From Butyrivibrio sp. X503 (GTDB lineage Bacteria > Bacillota > Clostridia > Lachnospirales > Lachnospiraceae), in NCBI RefSeq assembly GCF_003625475.1, contig NZ_RAIQ01000002.1:186001-250000 (forward strand): a DNA stretch of 64,000 nucleotides, read 5' to 3'. The position numbers and the translations under genes were made by a program. The stretch's first letter is position 1; every line of letters starts with the position of its first letter. A model generated the notes under the pieces. The model was not told the DNA's origin, searched no databases, and saw only the letters and a program-made list of their open reading frames with translations. Of this stretch, positions 9,569-19,721 are shown in pieces.

Positions 9569-12268
9569 GTGGAAAATACCACGAACTACAATTACGATAA
9601 TGTTGATATAGAAAAAGTATCACCCATGATGCAGCACTATCTTAAGACTAAGATGGAAAACAGGGATTGCATTCTGTTCTACAGACTGGGTGACTTTTAC
9701 GAACTGTTTTTTGACGATGCGATCGTTGCTTCAAGAGAGCTTGAGCTTACACTTACGGGTAAAGCCTGTGGACTAGAAGAAAGAGCGCCGATGTGCGGTG
9801 TACCTTTTCATGCGGTCGATACATATCTTACCAAGCTTGTTTCAAAAGGTTACAAGGTCGCTATTTGCGAGCAAACAGAAGATCCCAAGCTTGCCAAGGG
9901 CATCGTAAAAAGAGAAGTTACCAGGATCGTTACTCCCGGTACCAATCTTAATATGCAGTCTCTTGAAGAGACCAAGAATAACTACATAATGAGTATTTTT
10001 TACTCATCCGATATTACAGGTATTTCTATTGCCGATGTCACAACGGGTGATTACTTCCTGACCGAAGTTGACACACTTCGCGGAGTGATGGATGAGATCG
10101 GAAAATATATGCCTACTGAGCTTATCTGTAATGATGCATTTAATTTCAGCGGCATCGATATGGATGAGATCAAGAACAGGATGAACGTATTTGTTAATCC
10201 GCTCGAATCAAGATATTACGATGATGATATGACCAAGAAATTGCTTCTTAAGCACTTCAAGGTTTCTTCTCTTATAAGTCTCGGAATAGATGATTTCCCT
10301 TGCGGCGTTATAGCTGCCGGTGCGCTTCTTCAGTATCTTACAGATATGCAGAAGGCCGAGATAACGAATATCACGCATATCTATCCGTATCTTACAAGCA
10401 AGTATATGCTTCTCGACGGCTTTACAAGAAGGAATTTAGAGCTTGTTGAGACGATGCGTGATAAGCAAAAGAGAGGAACGCTTCTTTGGGTTCTTGATAA
10501 GACCAAGACCGCGATGGGTGCAAGAACGCTTCGTTCGTTTATTGAGCAGCCTTTGATAGATAAAGCGGAGATCATAAAAAGACAAGGCGCTGTCGATACC
10601 CTGGTGAAGAACGTGGTCACCAGAGAAGAGATAAGGGAATATATGGGACCTGTATATGACCTTGAACGTCTTATGTCCAAGATTATCTTTAAGACAGCAA
10701 ACCCAAGAGATCTTCTTGCTTTCAGAAATTCTATAGCAATGATACCCGCCATCCTCACATCGCTTCTTGATGTTCAGGATGACAACGAGTTAAAAGAGCT
10801 CACTTCAAGACTTGATCCTCTTAAGGATATTCACGGTCTAATAGACAGTGCGATCGTTGAAGAGCCTCCTCTTACAATAAAAGAGAGCGGAATCATTAAA
10901 GAAGGCTTTGACAAAGACATCGATCATTTCAGAGAAGCGGGTTCAAGCGGAAAAAGCTGGCTTGCTCAGCTTGAGGAAGAAGAAAAAGAGAAGACGGGAA
11001 TAAAGAACCTTAGGATAAAATACAGCAATGTATTCGGATATTCTTTTGAGGTTACCAATTCAAACAAAGATATGGTTCCCGATTACTTTATCAGAAAGCA
11101 GACACTTACAAACTGCGAGAGATACACTACTCCGAAGCTTAAAGAGCTTGAGGATACGATCCTTAACGCCCAGGATAAGCTTAATAATCTTGAATATGAG
11201 ATGTTTTGCAAGATAAGAGATTCAATTGCTCTTGAGATAGACAGGATACAGACTACTGCCAAAGCTTTGGCACTTCTTGATGTTTACGCATCGCTTGCGT
11301 ATGTAGCCGAGAAGAATCATTACGTTAAGCCTACAATAAATGAAAAAGGCGTTATAAGTATTAAGAACGGAAGACACCCTGTTGTCGAGATGATGCTTGA
11401 TGCTTCGGATATGTTTATCTCAAACGATACTTATCTTGATAATAAAAAGCATTGCATATCCATTATTACCGGTCCCAACATGGCCGGTAAGTCGACATAT
11501 ATGAGGCAGACTGCGCTTATTACTCTTATGGCGCAGATAGGAAGTTTTGTTCCTGCTGAAAAAGCAGATATGTGTGTAGTTGACAGGATATTTACAAGAG
11601 TCGGTGCTTCGGATGACCTTGGCAGCGGTCAGTCTACTTTCATGGTTGAGATGAACGAAGTCGCCAATATTTTAAGAAACGCAACGCCCAATTCTCTTCT
11701 TATCCTTGACGAGATTGGAAGAGGAACATCCACTTATGACGGACTTGCGATCGCGTGGGCTGTAACCGAGCATATCAGTAATCGTAAGATACTCGGAGCC
11801 AAGACGCTTTTTGCGACGCATTATCATGAGCTTACAGAGCTTGAAGGTAAGATGGATAACGTTAATAACTACTGCATTGCCGTCAAGGAAAACGGAGACG
11901 ATATTGTCTTTCTTCGTAAGATCATTAAAGGTGGTGCGGACAAGAGTTATGGTATTCAGGTTGCCAAGCTTGCAGGTGTGCCCGATATGGTCATAGACAG
12001 GGCAAAGGAGATTGTTACAGAGCTTACGGACAATGATATAACCGATAAGGTTCAGTCAATTGCCAGAGAAAACAAGAGCGATAAAAAAGTAAAAGTAACG
12101 CATTATGACGATGTCGATATTGATCAGATGTCACTTTTTGATACGGTAACTGATGAGGACGTGCTTAAGAGATTGCAGGAAATCGACATAACGACTCTTA
12201 CGCCGATGGACGCTTTGAACACACTTTACAAGCTTCAGAGCGATTTAAAAAACAGGTGGAAAAACTAA
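9569..12268 (+). CDS. mutS: DNA mismatch repair protein MutS
   Basis: Mismatch sensor and ATPase of the MutSL system. The 899-residue protein has the N-terminal mismatch-binding domain with the FYRLGDFYELF segment (the F-x-E wedge), the connector and clamp domains, and the ATPase domain with Walker A GPNMAGKST near 635 and DEIGRGTSTYDG as Walker B and signature. A C-terminal helix-turn-helix region follows. QMSLF near residue 852 matches the sliding-clamp-binding consensus. The start is GTG 9569, preceded by AAGGGGA at 9554-9560. The stop codon is immediately followed by the mutL ATG, indicating coupled synthesis of the two partners. Confidence 0.97.
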   Translation: MENTTNYNYDNVDIEKVSPMMQHYLKTKMENRDCILFYRLGDFYELFFDDAIVASRELELTLTGKACGLEERAPMCGVPFHAVDTYLTKLVSKGYKVAICEQTEDPKLAKGIVKREVTRIVTPGTNLNMQSLEETKNNYIMSIFYSSDITGISIADVTTGDYFLTEVDTLRGVMDEIGKYMPTELICNDAFNFSGIDMDEIKNRMNVFVNPLESRYYDDDMTKKLLLKHFKVSSLISLGIDDFPCGVIAAGALLQYLTDMQKAEITNITHIYPYLTSKYMLLDGFTRRNLELVETMRDKQKRGTLLWVLDKTKTAMGARTLRSFIEQPLIDKAEIIKRQGAVDTLVKNVVTREEIREYMGPVYDLERLMSKIIFKTANPRDLLAFRNSIAMIPAILTSLLDVQDDNELKELTSRLDPLKDIHGLIDSAIVEEPPLTIKESGIIKEGFDKDIDHFREAGSSGKSWLAQLEEEEKEKTGIKNLRIKYSNVFGYSFEVTNSNKDMVPDYFIRKQTLTNCERYTTPKLKELEDTILNAQDKLNNLEYEMFCKIRDSIALEIDRIQTTAKALALLDVYASLAYVAEKNHYVKPTINEKGVISIKNGRHPVVEMMLDASDMFISNDTYLDNKKHCISIITGPNMAGKSTYMRQTALITLMAQIGSFVPAEKADMCVVDRIFTRVGASDDLGSGQSTFMVEMNEVANILRNATPNSLLILDEIGRGTSTYDGLAIAWAVTEHISNRKILGAKTLFATHYHELTELEGKMDNVNNYCIAVKENGDDIVFLRKIIKGGADKSYGIQVAKLAGVPDMVIDRAKEIVTELTDNDITDKVQSIARENKSDKKVKVTHYDDVDIDQMSLFDTVTDEDVLKRLQEIDITTLTPMDALNTLYKLQSDLKNRWKN

Positions 12269-14260
12269 ATGGCTTTCATAAACGAACTGGACAAAAAGAC
12301 TATTGATCAGATTGCTGCGGGCGAGGTCGTAGAAAGACCTGCGAGCGTGGTAAAAGAGCTTGTTGAGAATGCAATAGATTCAGGTGCTACCGCCGTTACG
12401 GTCGAAATAAAAGGCGGCGGTATCGATATGATCCGTGTAACCGACAACGGAAGCGGAATTGAAAAGAGTGAGATCAGAAAAGCTTTTAAAAGACATGCAA
12501 CCAGCAAGCTTAAGACTATAGACGATCTCTTTTCAATACATTCTCTGGGATTCAGAGGAGAGGCGCTTTCAAGTATCTCTGCGGTCGCACAGGTTGATAT
12601 GATCACCAAGACCAAGGATTCTCTTGAAGGAATCAGATATTGCATAAACGGCGGAGAAGAAGCTGCATTTGAAGAGATCGGAGCTCCCGACGGAACGACG
12701 CTTATTGTGAGAAATCTTTTTTACAATACTCCGGCGAGAAAGAAATTCTTAAAGACACCGCAGACTGAAGGAAGTTACATAGGGGATGTCATGGAGCATC
12801 TTGCTCTGGATAACCCCACAGTTTCTTTTCACTATATCAATAACAAGGACGATAAGTTCAATACTTCCGGAAACGGCGATCTGAAAGAGATTATCTATAG
12901 AATTTACGGAAGGGATATTTCCGTAAGCCTTGTTCCGATCAATGTTACAGAGAACGGCATTACTATTGAGGGTTATCTCGGTGAGCCTTCGATAAACAGA
13001 TCAAACAGAAACTTCGAGATCTTCTTTGTGAACGGAAGATATGTAAAGGATAAGGTGATCTCAAAAGCACTTGAAGAGGGCTACAAGCAGTATCTTATGA
13101 TGCATAAGTTCCCGTTTGCAATTCTGCATATAAGACTTGATCCTTCGCTTGTCGATGTCAATGTGCATCCCGCTAAGCTTGAGGTCAGATTTAATAATCA
13201 GACGGCACTTTACGAGTTTATCAGAAAAAATGTTGAAGAAACTCTCAGAAATCATGAGATGATTCCCGATGCGCTTCTCGGAGACGATCTCAAGGATGCA
13301 AAGAAGGTTGCAGATGTAGAAGCTACTGTAGAAAGTTCTTTTGACAATAAAACAGAAATTTCAAATGACTCCGATTCGAATAAAAAGGAAGATAAACAGC
13401 ATGCTCCTGAACCTTTTGAAAGCGTAAGATTCGAAGAGAATAAGGTAAATGAGGATGCGCCTGTTTATGCCACAGGTGTTAAGGAAGAACCCATAAGGAT
13501 TCAGGACAGCAATAAATCTGCTGTTTGGACAAGGATATTCGGTGATTCCGACGGCTCGATGGCGGAAAAAAATGAAAGACCTTCGCCGATCATAAAATCC
13601 GACGAAGCGATTATTGTCGAAAAGCCGGTTCAGCTTGATCTTTTTGAAGAAAAGGTTCTTACCAGGGACAATGTAAAAGAATACGAGATCCTAGGACAGA
13701 TTTTCGGAACTTATTGGATCATCGGCTTTAAGGATAAGATGTTCCTTGTTGATCAACACGCGGCACACGAGAAGATCAACTATGAAAGGATGATAGCAAG
13801 ATTTAAATCGGGTGATATACTTTCTCAGATGGTTAATCCGCCTGTTATAGTAACGCTGTCGTCTGCGGAGGAGGATCTGTTCCTTTCGTACAGAGAGTAC
13901 TTTGAAAAGCTTGGCTTTAATATTGAAAATTTCGGCGGACATGAGTATGCCATGAGAGCGATACCTATCGATCTTTTCGGCTGCTCCGATGAAAAAGAGA
14001 TGTTTATTCAGATTCTGGATGAGCTTTCGCATGAAACCAATCTTGACAGGACGCCGGATGTTATAAATTACAAGATTGCAAGTATGGCTTGCAAGGCTTC
14101 CGTAAAGGGTAATACGCAGATGACGAAAGAGGAGATGGAGGCTCTTTTGGATGAGCTTCTTACACTTGAGAATCCATACAACTGTCCTCACGGAAGGCCG
14201 ACCATCGTATCAATGACAAAGTATGAGATTGATAAAAAATTCAAACGAGTGGTGGAATGA
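12269..14260 (+). CDS. mutL: DNA mismatch repair protein MutL (endonuclease type)
   Basis: GHKL-family ATPase that links MutS to strand incision. The N-terminal half has the ATP-binding motifs (NAIDSGAT, DNGSGI, GFRGEAL). A poorly conserved acidic linker (about 345-450) contains QLDLF near 453, a beta-clamp-binding motif. The C-terminal domain contains DQHAAHEKINYE near 495, the metal-binding endonuclease motif found in MutL of organisms without MutH, and later ACKASVK and CPHGRP, which complete the zinc site. It should therefore nick DNA itself. ATG 12269 directly follows the mutS stop. The miaA start overlaps its stop as ATGA. Confidence 0.97.
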   Translation: MAFINELDKKTIDQIAAGEVVERPASVVKELVENAIDSGATAVTVEIKGGGIDMIRVTDNGSGIEKSEIRKAFKRHATSKLKTIDDLFSIHSLGFRGEALSSISAVAQVDMITKTKDSLEGIRYCINGGEEAAFEEIGAPDGTTLIVRNLFYNTPARKKFLKTPQTEGSYIGDVMEHLALDNPTVSFHYINNKDDKFNTSGNGDLKEIIYRIYGRDISVSLVPINVTENGITIEGYLGEPSINRSNRNFEIFFVNGRYVKDKVISKALEEGYKQYLMMHKFPFAILHIRLDPSLVDVNVHPAKLEVRFNNQTALYEFIRKNVEETLRNHEMIPDALLGDDLKDAKKVADVEATVESSFDNKTEISNDSDSNKKEDKQHAPEPFESVRFEENKVNEDAPVYATGVKEEPIRIQDSNKSAVWTRIFGDSDGSMAEKNERPSPIIKSDEAIIVEKPVQLDLFEEKVLTRDNVKEYEILGQIFGTYWIIGFKDKMFLVDQHAAHEKINYERMIARFKSGDILSQMVNPPVIVTLSSAEEDLFLSYREYFEKLGFNIENFGGHEYAMRAIPIDLFGCSDEKEMFIQILDELSHETNLDRTPDVINYKIASMACKASVKGNTQMTKEEMEALLDELLTLENPYNCPHGRPTIVSMTKYEIDKKFKRVVE

Positions 14261-15195
14261 ATAAACAAAAGCTTATTGTTTTAACGGGCCCGACAGCAGT
14301 CGGCAAATCAAAACTATCAATAGAACTTGCAAAAAGAATAGGCGGAGAGATCATCTCCGCTGATTCTATGCAGGTCTATAAATATATGGACATCGGTACC
14401 GATAAGATCTCTACCGAAAAAATGGAAGGCGTCCCGCATCATTTGATTGATATTCTGGAACCTTCCGAGAATTTTAATGTCTTTTTATTCCAAAAACTTG
14501 TCAAAGAGGCTATCAGCGATATTTCCGGAAGAGGTAAGGTTCCTATAATTGTAGGAGGCACCGGATTTTATATTCAGGCTGTTTTGTATGACATTGATTT
14601 TACTGAAACGGATGAAGATATGTCGATTCGGAATGAACTTGAAGAAAGAGCAAATAATGGTGAAACACAAGCTCTTTTTAATGAGCTAAAAGAAATAGAT
14701 CCAAAGTCAGCAGATATCATTCATGCCAATAATGTAAAGAGGGTAATCAGAGCTCTTGAATATTACAAAAAGACCGGAAGACCTATCTCTGAGCACAATG
14801 AAGAACAACATCAAAGAACGTCGCCTTATGATTTTAAATATTTTGTTCTTACGGATGACAGAGAGGTGCTTTATTCCAGAATTGATAAACGTGTCGACTT
14901 GATGATAAGGGATGGACTTGAAAAAGAAGTTAAAAAGCTTCTTGAAATGAATATAGACAGGTCGACAACGTCAATGCAGGGACTTGGCTACAGAGAGATG
15001 ATCGGTTACCTGGACGGCGAATACGATCTTGACAGAGCGGTATATCTTATCAAGAGAAACACAAGGCATTTTGCAAAGAGGCAGCTCACCTGGTTTAGAA
15101 GAGAAAAAGACGTTCGGTGGATTGATAAAAGAGAATTTGACCGCGACGATGAAAGAATTTTGGAAGAAATAATAAGGATATATAAAGATGAATAA
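14257..15195 (+). CDS. miaA: tRNA dimethylallyltransferase
   Basis: Transfers a dimethylallyl group to A37 of tRNAs reading UNN codons, giving i6A, the substrate of MiaB. The 312-residue protein has the P-loop TGPTAVGKS (residues 10-18), the SADSMQVYKYMDIGTDK segment with the conserved aspartate and the VPHHLID motif, then GGTGFYIQA. The C-terminal QLTWFRRE segment is also characteristic. It overlaps mutL by four bases and the next gene by eight, so it sits in a tightly packed operon. Confidence 0.96.
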   Translation: MNKQKLIVLTGPTAVGKSKLSIELAKRIGGEIISADSMQVYKYMDIGTDKISTEKMEGVPHHLIDILEPSENFNVFLFQKLVKEAISDISGRGKVPIIVGGTGFYIQAVLYDIDFTETDEDMSIRNELEERANNGETQALFNELKEIDPKSADIIHANNVKRVIRALEYYKKTGRPISEHNEEQHQRTSPYDFKYFVLTDDREVLYSRIDKRVDLMIRDGLEKEVKKLLEMNIDRSTTSMQGLGYREMIGYLDGEYDLDRAVYLIKRNTRHFAKRQLTWFRREKDVRWIDKREFDRDDERILEEIIRIYKDE

Positions 15196-16483
15196 TATTG
15201 AAAATCACAATATCTATAATGAGCTTGGAATTTCCGATAAGGTTTATGAATTCGGCGAAAAGATCTTAATGAATCTTGAAGAGAGATTCAAGAAGATAGA
15301 TGAGACTGCCGAATATAATCAGCTTAAGGTTCTTAGGGCTATGCAGGACAATAAGGTCAGCGAGGCATGTCTTTTGGGAACGACAGGTTATGGTTACAAC
15401 GACATCGGAAGAGAGAAGCTTGAAGCCGTATATGCTTCGGTTTTTCATACGGAGGATGCACTTGTAAGACCACAGATCACTTGCGGAACTCACGCGCTGG
15501 CACTTGCTCTTATGAGTAATCTAAGACCGGGAGACAGACTCTTTTCACCTGTAGGAAAGCCTTATGATACGCTTGAAGAGGTTATTGGGATAAGGCCTTC
15601 AAAGGGATCACTTGCTGAATATGGAGTTAAGTACAGTCAGGTTGATCTTTTGCCTGATGGAAGCTTTGATTTTGACAATATCAAGAAAACTCTTTTGGAT
15701 AATGATGACATCAAGCTTGTGACCATTCAAAGGTCCAAAGGATATCAGACAAGACCCACTTTGTCGGTAGAGAGAATCGGAGAGCTTATCTCTTTTATCA
15801 AGGGGATTAAAAATGATGTTATCTGCATGGTAGATAACTGCTACGGTGAGTTTGTTGAGCGTATTGAGCCTACGGACCTTGGTGCAGATATGGTTGTCGG
15901 TTCACTTATTAAGAATCCGGGCGGAGGTCTTGCGCCTATCGGCGGATATATCGCAGGTAAAAAAGAATGTGTTGAGAATGCGGCGTACAGACTTACTTCT
16001 CCGGGACTCGGAAAAGAAGTAGGCGCTTCACTTGGAATTCTTCCTCAGTTCTTTCAGGGATTTTTCCTTGCACCCACGGTTACGGCTTCTGCGCTTAAAG
16101 GTGCGATTTTTGCGGCAAACATTTATGAAAAGCTTGGCTTTGATGTTGTTCCGAATGCCTGCGAAGAGAGATTTGATATTATTCAGGCTGTCACATTCGG
16201 TAAACCCGAAGGTGTAATTGCATTTTGCGAAGGCATTCAGGCAGCGGCGCCTGTTGACTCTTTTGTTTCACCCGAGCCTTGGGATATGCCGGGCTATGAT
16301 TCGCAGGTTATCATGGCTGCAGGTGCTTTTGTATCGGGCTCTTCGATCGAACTTTCAGCAGATGGACCGATCAAAGAACCGTACTCTGTTTTCTTCCAGG
16401 GAGGCCTTACATGGCCGCACGCAAAGCTTGGAATATTAAAGACTTTGCAAAATCTTGTGGATAGAGGCGTTGTGATGTGTTAA
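15188..16483 (+). CDS. PLP-dependent methionine gamma-lyase-like protein (aluminium-resistance / YnbB family)
   Basis: 431-residue fold-type I PLP enzyme of the family formerly called aluminium resistance protein (PF06838), represented by B. subtilis YnbB, which is found in the same place after the miaA region. Landmarks are the LLGTTGYGYNDIGR start, RPQITCGTHALALAL, MVDNCYGEF (the aspartate that contacts the PLP nitrogen), and SLIKNPGGGLAP near 242, where the lysine should form the Schiff base. The substrate of these proteins is not established; the name rests on similarity to cystathionine and methionine gamma-lyases. It overlaps miaA by eight bases. Confidence 0.85.
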   Translation: MNNIENHNIYNELGISDKVYEFGEKILMNLEERFKKIDETAEYNQLKVLRAMQDNKVSEACLLGTTGYGYNDIGREKLEAVYASVFHTEDALVRPQITCGTHALALALMSNLRPGDRLFSPVGKPYDTLEEVIGIRPSKGSLAEYGVKYSQVDLLPDGSFDFDNIKKTLLDNDDIKLVTIQRSKGYQTRPTLSVERIGELISFIKGIKNDVICMVDNCYGEFVERIEPTDLGADMVVGSLIKNPGGGLAPIGGYIAGKKECVENAAYRLTSPGLGKEVGASLGILPQFFQGFFLAPTVTASALKGAIFAANIYEKLGFDVVPNACEERFDIIQAVTFGKPEGVIAFCEGIQAAAPVDSFVSPEPWDMPGYDSQVIMAAGAFVSGSSIELSADGPIKEPYSVFFQGGLTWPHAKLGILKTLQNLVDRGVVMC

Positions 16484-16503
16484 ACTATAATCTGTATGAG
16501 TTT

Positions 16504-16523
16504 GGTTGTTTATAGTAACAACC
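16504..16523. repeat. Short inverted repeat between the ynbB-like gene and radC
   Basis: GGTTGTT and AACAACC form a perfect 7-bp stem with a 6-base loop. No run of T follows, so a terminator is not well supported. A second small dyad (TGAATA/TATTCA) lies at about 16557-16573. The 106-base gap also holds the strong AGGAGG-type ribosome site of radC. Confidence 0.4.
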
Positions 16524-16589
16524 TTGTAAGAATTCCTTTCTGTCGCCCGGAAGCGATGAATAATTGATATTCAGTTTGGGAGGAATCTT

Positions 16590-17303
16590 ATGAAAACACA
16601 TACATTTGACAATAAAGGTGCGAGCGCGTCTTTTGACATGCTTCCTTATGAACGCTTTATGCGTTTTGGTGCTCAGTCTCTTTCTGATGCAGAGCTTCTT
16701 GCGATTATGATACGAACGGGTAGCAATACATCTTCTCCCGTTGATATTGCGAGAAATGTTCTTGCTCTTGGCAGAGGTAAGGAAAAGGGGCTTAATTGTT
16801 TATACAGAGTCTCTTTGGATGAACTAAAGCGTATAAACGGAATCGGTGAAGTAAAAGCGGTAAAGCTTAAATGTATAGCCGAAATGGCTATGCGCATGTC
16901 GACGAGAAGCGCGTCATTGTCGTTTGATTGTTGTAAGCCCTCTGAAGTTGCTCTTTGCTATATGGAAAAGCTAAGGCATGAAGAGAGGGAGAAGGTTATA
17001 TTGCTTTGTCTTAACAACAAGTTGCGACTTATTGATGAATGTCTTTTGTCTATAGGGACTGTCAATTCGGCATCTTTATCGCCGAGAGATGTTTATATGC
17101 ATGCTCTTAAGACAGGTGCATCGGGTGTGATACTTATTCATAATCACCCGGGAGGCGATCCGACTCCCAGCAGGGCGGATGTAGCCATCACCAACAAGAT
17201 CCGTGAATCAGGCAATATGCTTGATATCACACTTAGAGATCACATAATCATTGGAGATAAGTCATATTACAGCTTTGAAGAAAAAGGGCTGTTGTGGCAA
17301 TAA
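16590..17303 (+). CDS. radC: RadC family protein (UPF0758, JAMM domain)
   Basis: 237-residue protein with an N-terminal helix-hairpin-helix-like region (LPYERFMRFG, LSDAELLAIMIRTG, LKRINGIGEVKA) and a C-terminal JAB1/MPN metalloprotease-like domain. HNHPGGDPTPSRAD near residue 185 carries the metal-binding H-x-H and aspartate. The original link to DNA repair is weak and its biochemical role is unknown, but radC next to mreB is a very widespread gene order in Firmicutes. ATG 16590 has GGAGG seven bases upstream. Confidence 0.92.
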   Translation: MKTHTFDNKGASASFDMLPYERFMRFGAQSLSDAELLAIMIRTGSNTSSPVDIARNVLALGRGKEKGLNCLYRVSLDELKRINGIGEVKAVKLKCIAEMAMRMSTRSASLSFDCCKPSEVALCYMEKLRHEEREKVILLCLNNKLRLIDECLLSIGTVNSASLSPRDVYMHALKTGASGVILIHNHPGGDPTPSRADVAITNKIRESGNMLDITLRDHIIIGDKSYYSFEEKGLLWQ

Positions 17304-17313
17304 GGAGGAAGTT

Positions 17314-18318
17314 TTGAGTAATATTTTTGGAATCGACCTTGGAACCAGTAACATCAAGATTTATAACAGAGATGCGGATGGTCTGACAGTTGAAAAGAAT
17401 ATGATAGCTATCGAAAACAAGACTAATGTATTCGCTTACGGTAATTCCGCATACGACATGTATGAAAAGGCTCCCGATAAGATCAGGATCAGCTATCCTT
17501 TGAACAGCGGTGTTATTGCCGATATCGAGCATATGGAGACTTTAGTTAAGCTCTTTCTCACAGATCAGATGAAGGGCTCCGTTAAGCCTTGCGAAGTATA
17601 TATCGCCGTTCCCAAGGATGTAACCGAAGTTGAGAGACGTGCTTTCCACGATCTTATCAATGATGCGGGTGTTAAGGCCAAGAAGATCATGATGGTCAAG
17701 AAGCCTCTTGCAGACGGACTCGGAATGAACATCGATGTCATGAACTCTCAGGGTGTTCTTGTTGTTAACGTCGGATATGATACAACAGAGATTTCTATTC
17801 TTTCACTCAGAGGTATTGTTGTCAGCAAGCTTATCAAGGTTGGCGGCAAGAAGTTTGATGAATCTATCAGAAATATCGTTCGTAAGGAGTATGGCCTTCT
17901 TATCGGTGAGAAGACTTCCGAGAACGTTAAGATCGCTCTTAAAGATTTTGAAAAAGAGGGTAAGGACGCTGTTGTTTACGGTAGAGATATCGTTACAGGT
18001 CTTCCTGTTGAGAGACAGATTCCTACAGAGCTTATCAACAGTGCTCTTGTAGAGAACTTTAACCAGATACTTGATAATGTAAAGGCTACACTTGAGAAGA
18101 CTCCTCCGGAGCTTGCTGCCGATATCTTTAAGCACGGTCTCTATCTTACGGGCGGTGCTTCACAGGTATGCCATCTCGCTCAGAGACTTTCAAACGGTGT
18201 AGGTCTTAATGTAAATATTGCTGAAAATCCTGTCGGATCGGTTGCTCTTGGTCTTGCCAAGATCATCAAGGAGGATCAGTACAAGGTTCTTGCTTACGGA
18301 ATCGAAGAGGATAAGTAA
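17314..18318 (+). CDS. mreB: Rod-shape-determining protein MreB
   Basis: Actin-like ATPase that polymerises under the membrane and steers the cell-wall elongation machine. The frame opens at 17251 inside radC, but the start is TTG 17314: AAGGAGGA lies at 17302-17309, and the product then begins MSNIFGIDLGTSN, the normal phosphate-1 motif. The 334-residue protein has VNVGYDTTEISIL as phosphate-2 region and YLTGGASQV as adenosine motif. It precedes mreC and mreD, so the cell is probably rod-shaped or ovoid. Confidence 0.96.
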   Translation: MSNIFGIDLGTSNIKIYNRDADGLTVEKNMIAIENKTNVFAYGNSAYDMYEKAPDKIRISYPLNSGVIADIEHMETLVKLFLTDQMKGSVKPCEVYIAVPKDVTEVERRAFHDLINDAGVKAKKIMMVKKPLADGLGMNIDVMNSQGVLVVNVGYDTTEISILSLRGIVVSKLIKVGGKKFDESIRNIVRKEYGLLIGEKTSENVKIALKDFEKEGKDAVVYGRDIVTGLPVERQIPTELINSALVENFNQILDNVKATLEKTPPELAADIFKHGLYLTGGASQVCHLAQRLSNGVGLNVNIAENPVGSVALGLAKIIKEDQYKVLAYGIEEDK

Positions 18319-18320
18319 TA

Positions 18321-19187
18321 ATGAGTCCCATAATCAAAAGAAGAGGAGAAGAATTTACTCTTCCGAGTAAATATCTCCTCTTTATTTTAACAGTGCTGTG
18401 TTCTGCACTTATTTTAATAACTTTTAATACAAACCTGTTTTCCGGACCGCTTAATTCGTTTGCAGGTGTTTTTGTTGTGCCTTTTCAAAAGGGGATTACC
18501 AAAGTCGGTACGAAGCTTAAGAATACAAGTGACAGACTTGAGTCCATAACAAAGCTTCTTGATGAAAACGAAAAGCTAAAAAAAGAAAACGATGAGCTTA
18601 TGACTAAGAATACAGCTCTTGAGCAGGATAAATACGAGCTTATCCGTCTTCGCGAGTTGTTTGAGCTTAAATCTGAATATTCGGATTATCCGATGGTCGG
18701 TGCCAAAGTAATCGGTAAAGATCCTGGTAACTGGTATTCGACTTTTATTATTAACAAGGGTTCTGATGATGGATTTAAAGTTGATATGAATGTTATCGCC
18801 GGAAAAGGACTTGTTGGCAGGATCATAGATGTTGGTCCCGAGTGGTCCAAGGTTGAGAGTATCATCTCGGATAACGCGGCGGTCAGCGGTATGGTTTTGT
18901 CTACCGAAGATAATCTTGTGGTTGAAGGAGATCTTCAGAAATACAAGGACGGTGTGATTACATTTTCATATCTTAAAGACGATCTTGATAAGGTAACTCC
19001 GACCAACAAAGTTGTTACCTCCAACATAAGCTCGAATTATCTTCCGGGCATTCTTATCGGATACATCGAATCTATCAACGATGATCCGAATAACCTTACC
19101 AAATCAGGCACAATACAGCCTGTAGTTGATTTTGAACATCTCAGTGAAGTGCTCGTTATCACTGAATTAAAAATGAAAGCGAATTAA
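18321..19187 (+). CDS. mreC: Rod-shape-determining protein MreC
   Basis: Extracytoplasmic scaffold of the elongasome that connects MreB and MreD to PBP2. The 288-residue protein has a short basic cytoplasmic tail, one membrane helix (about 18-38), a coiled coil rich in E, K and L (about 60-110), and the beta-barrel region with DPGNWYSTFIINKGS and GLVGRIIDVGPEWSKV, typical of MreC. The start is two bases after the mreB stop. Confidence 0.94.
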   Translation: MSPIIKRRGEEFTLPSKYLLFILTVLCSALILITFNTNLFSGPLNSFAGVFVVPFQKGITKVGTKLKNTSDRLESITKLLDENEKLKKENDELMTKNTALEQDKYELIRLRELFELKSEYSDYPMVGAKVIGKDPGNWYSTFIINKGSDDGFKVDMNVIAGKGLVGRIIDVGPEWSKVESIISDNAAVSGMVLSTEDNLVVEGDLQKYKDGVITFSYLKDDLDKVTPTNKVVTSNISSNYLPGILIGYIESINDDPNNLTKSGTIQPVVDFEHLSEVLVITELKMKAN

Positions 19188-19196
19188 TGTACGTAT

Positions 19197-19721
19197 ATGA
19201 ATATCAGACGTGTTTTGATTAATTTAATATTCATATTGGCGTCCTTTATCTTACAGACAACGCTGTTTCGTGCTTTGGATTTTGGCGGCATTACTCCTAA
19301 TCTTATTATTATATATACCGCATCTTTCGGATTTATAAAAGGAGATAAGGCCGGACTCATATCCGGCTTTTTTTGCGGACTTCTGTATGATATTTTCTTT
19401 GGGGCGCATTTAGGCTTTTATGCACTGATTTTTATGTACATAGGATTCCTTATAGGTAAGCTTCATGAGATCTTTTATTCTCAGAATCTTGCGATTCCCA
19501 TAAGCTTTATCACACTTGCTGATTTTGTTTACGGCATGGTATGCTATGTGCTTTTGTTTATGTTTAGAAATAAGTTTGATATCGGATATTATATGATGAA
19601 TATCATCATACCCGAGGTGGTATATACCGCGCTTATAGCTATTTTATATTATCCGCTCATCTTGAAGATCAATAACAAGATTGATGATAGAGAACAAAGG
19701 AGCGCTAAGAAATTTGTTTGA
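19197..19721 (+). CDS. mreD: Rod-shape-determining protein MreD
   Basis: 174-residue multi-pass membrane protein of the elongasome, with about five hydrophobic segments and the conserved GFIKGDKAGLISGFFCGLLYD region. Position after mreC and before PBP2 agrees. ATG 19197 has only a weak ribosome site, so coupling to mreC translation is likely. Its last eight bases overlap the proposed TTG start of the PBP2 gene. Confidence 0.92.
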   Translation: MNIRRVLINLIFILASFILQTTLFRALDFGGITPNLIIIYTASFGFIKGDKAGLISGFFCGLLYDIFFGAHLGFYALIFMYIGFLIGKLHEIFYSQNLAIPISFITLADFVYGMVCYVLLFMFRNKFDIGYYMMNIIIPEVVYTALIAILYYPLILKINNKIDDREQRSAKKFV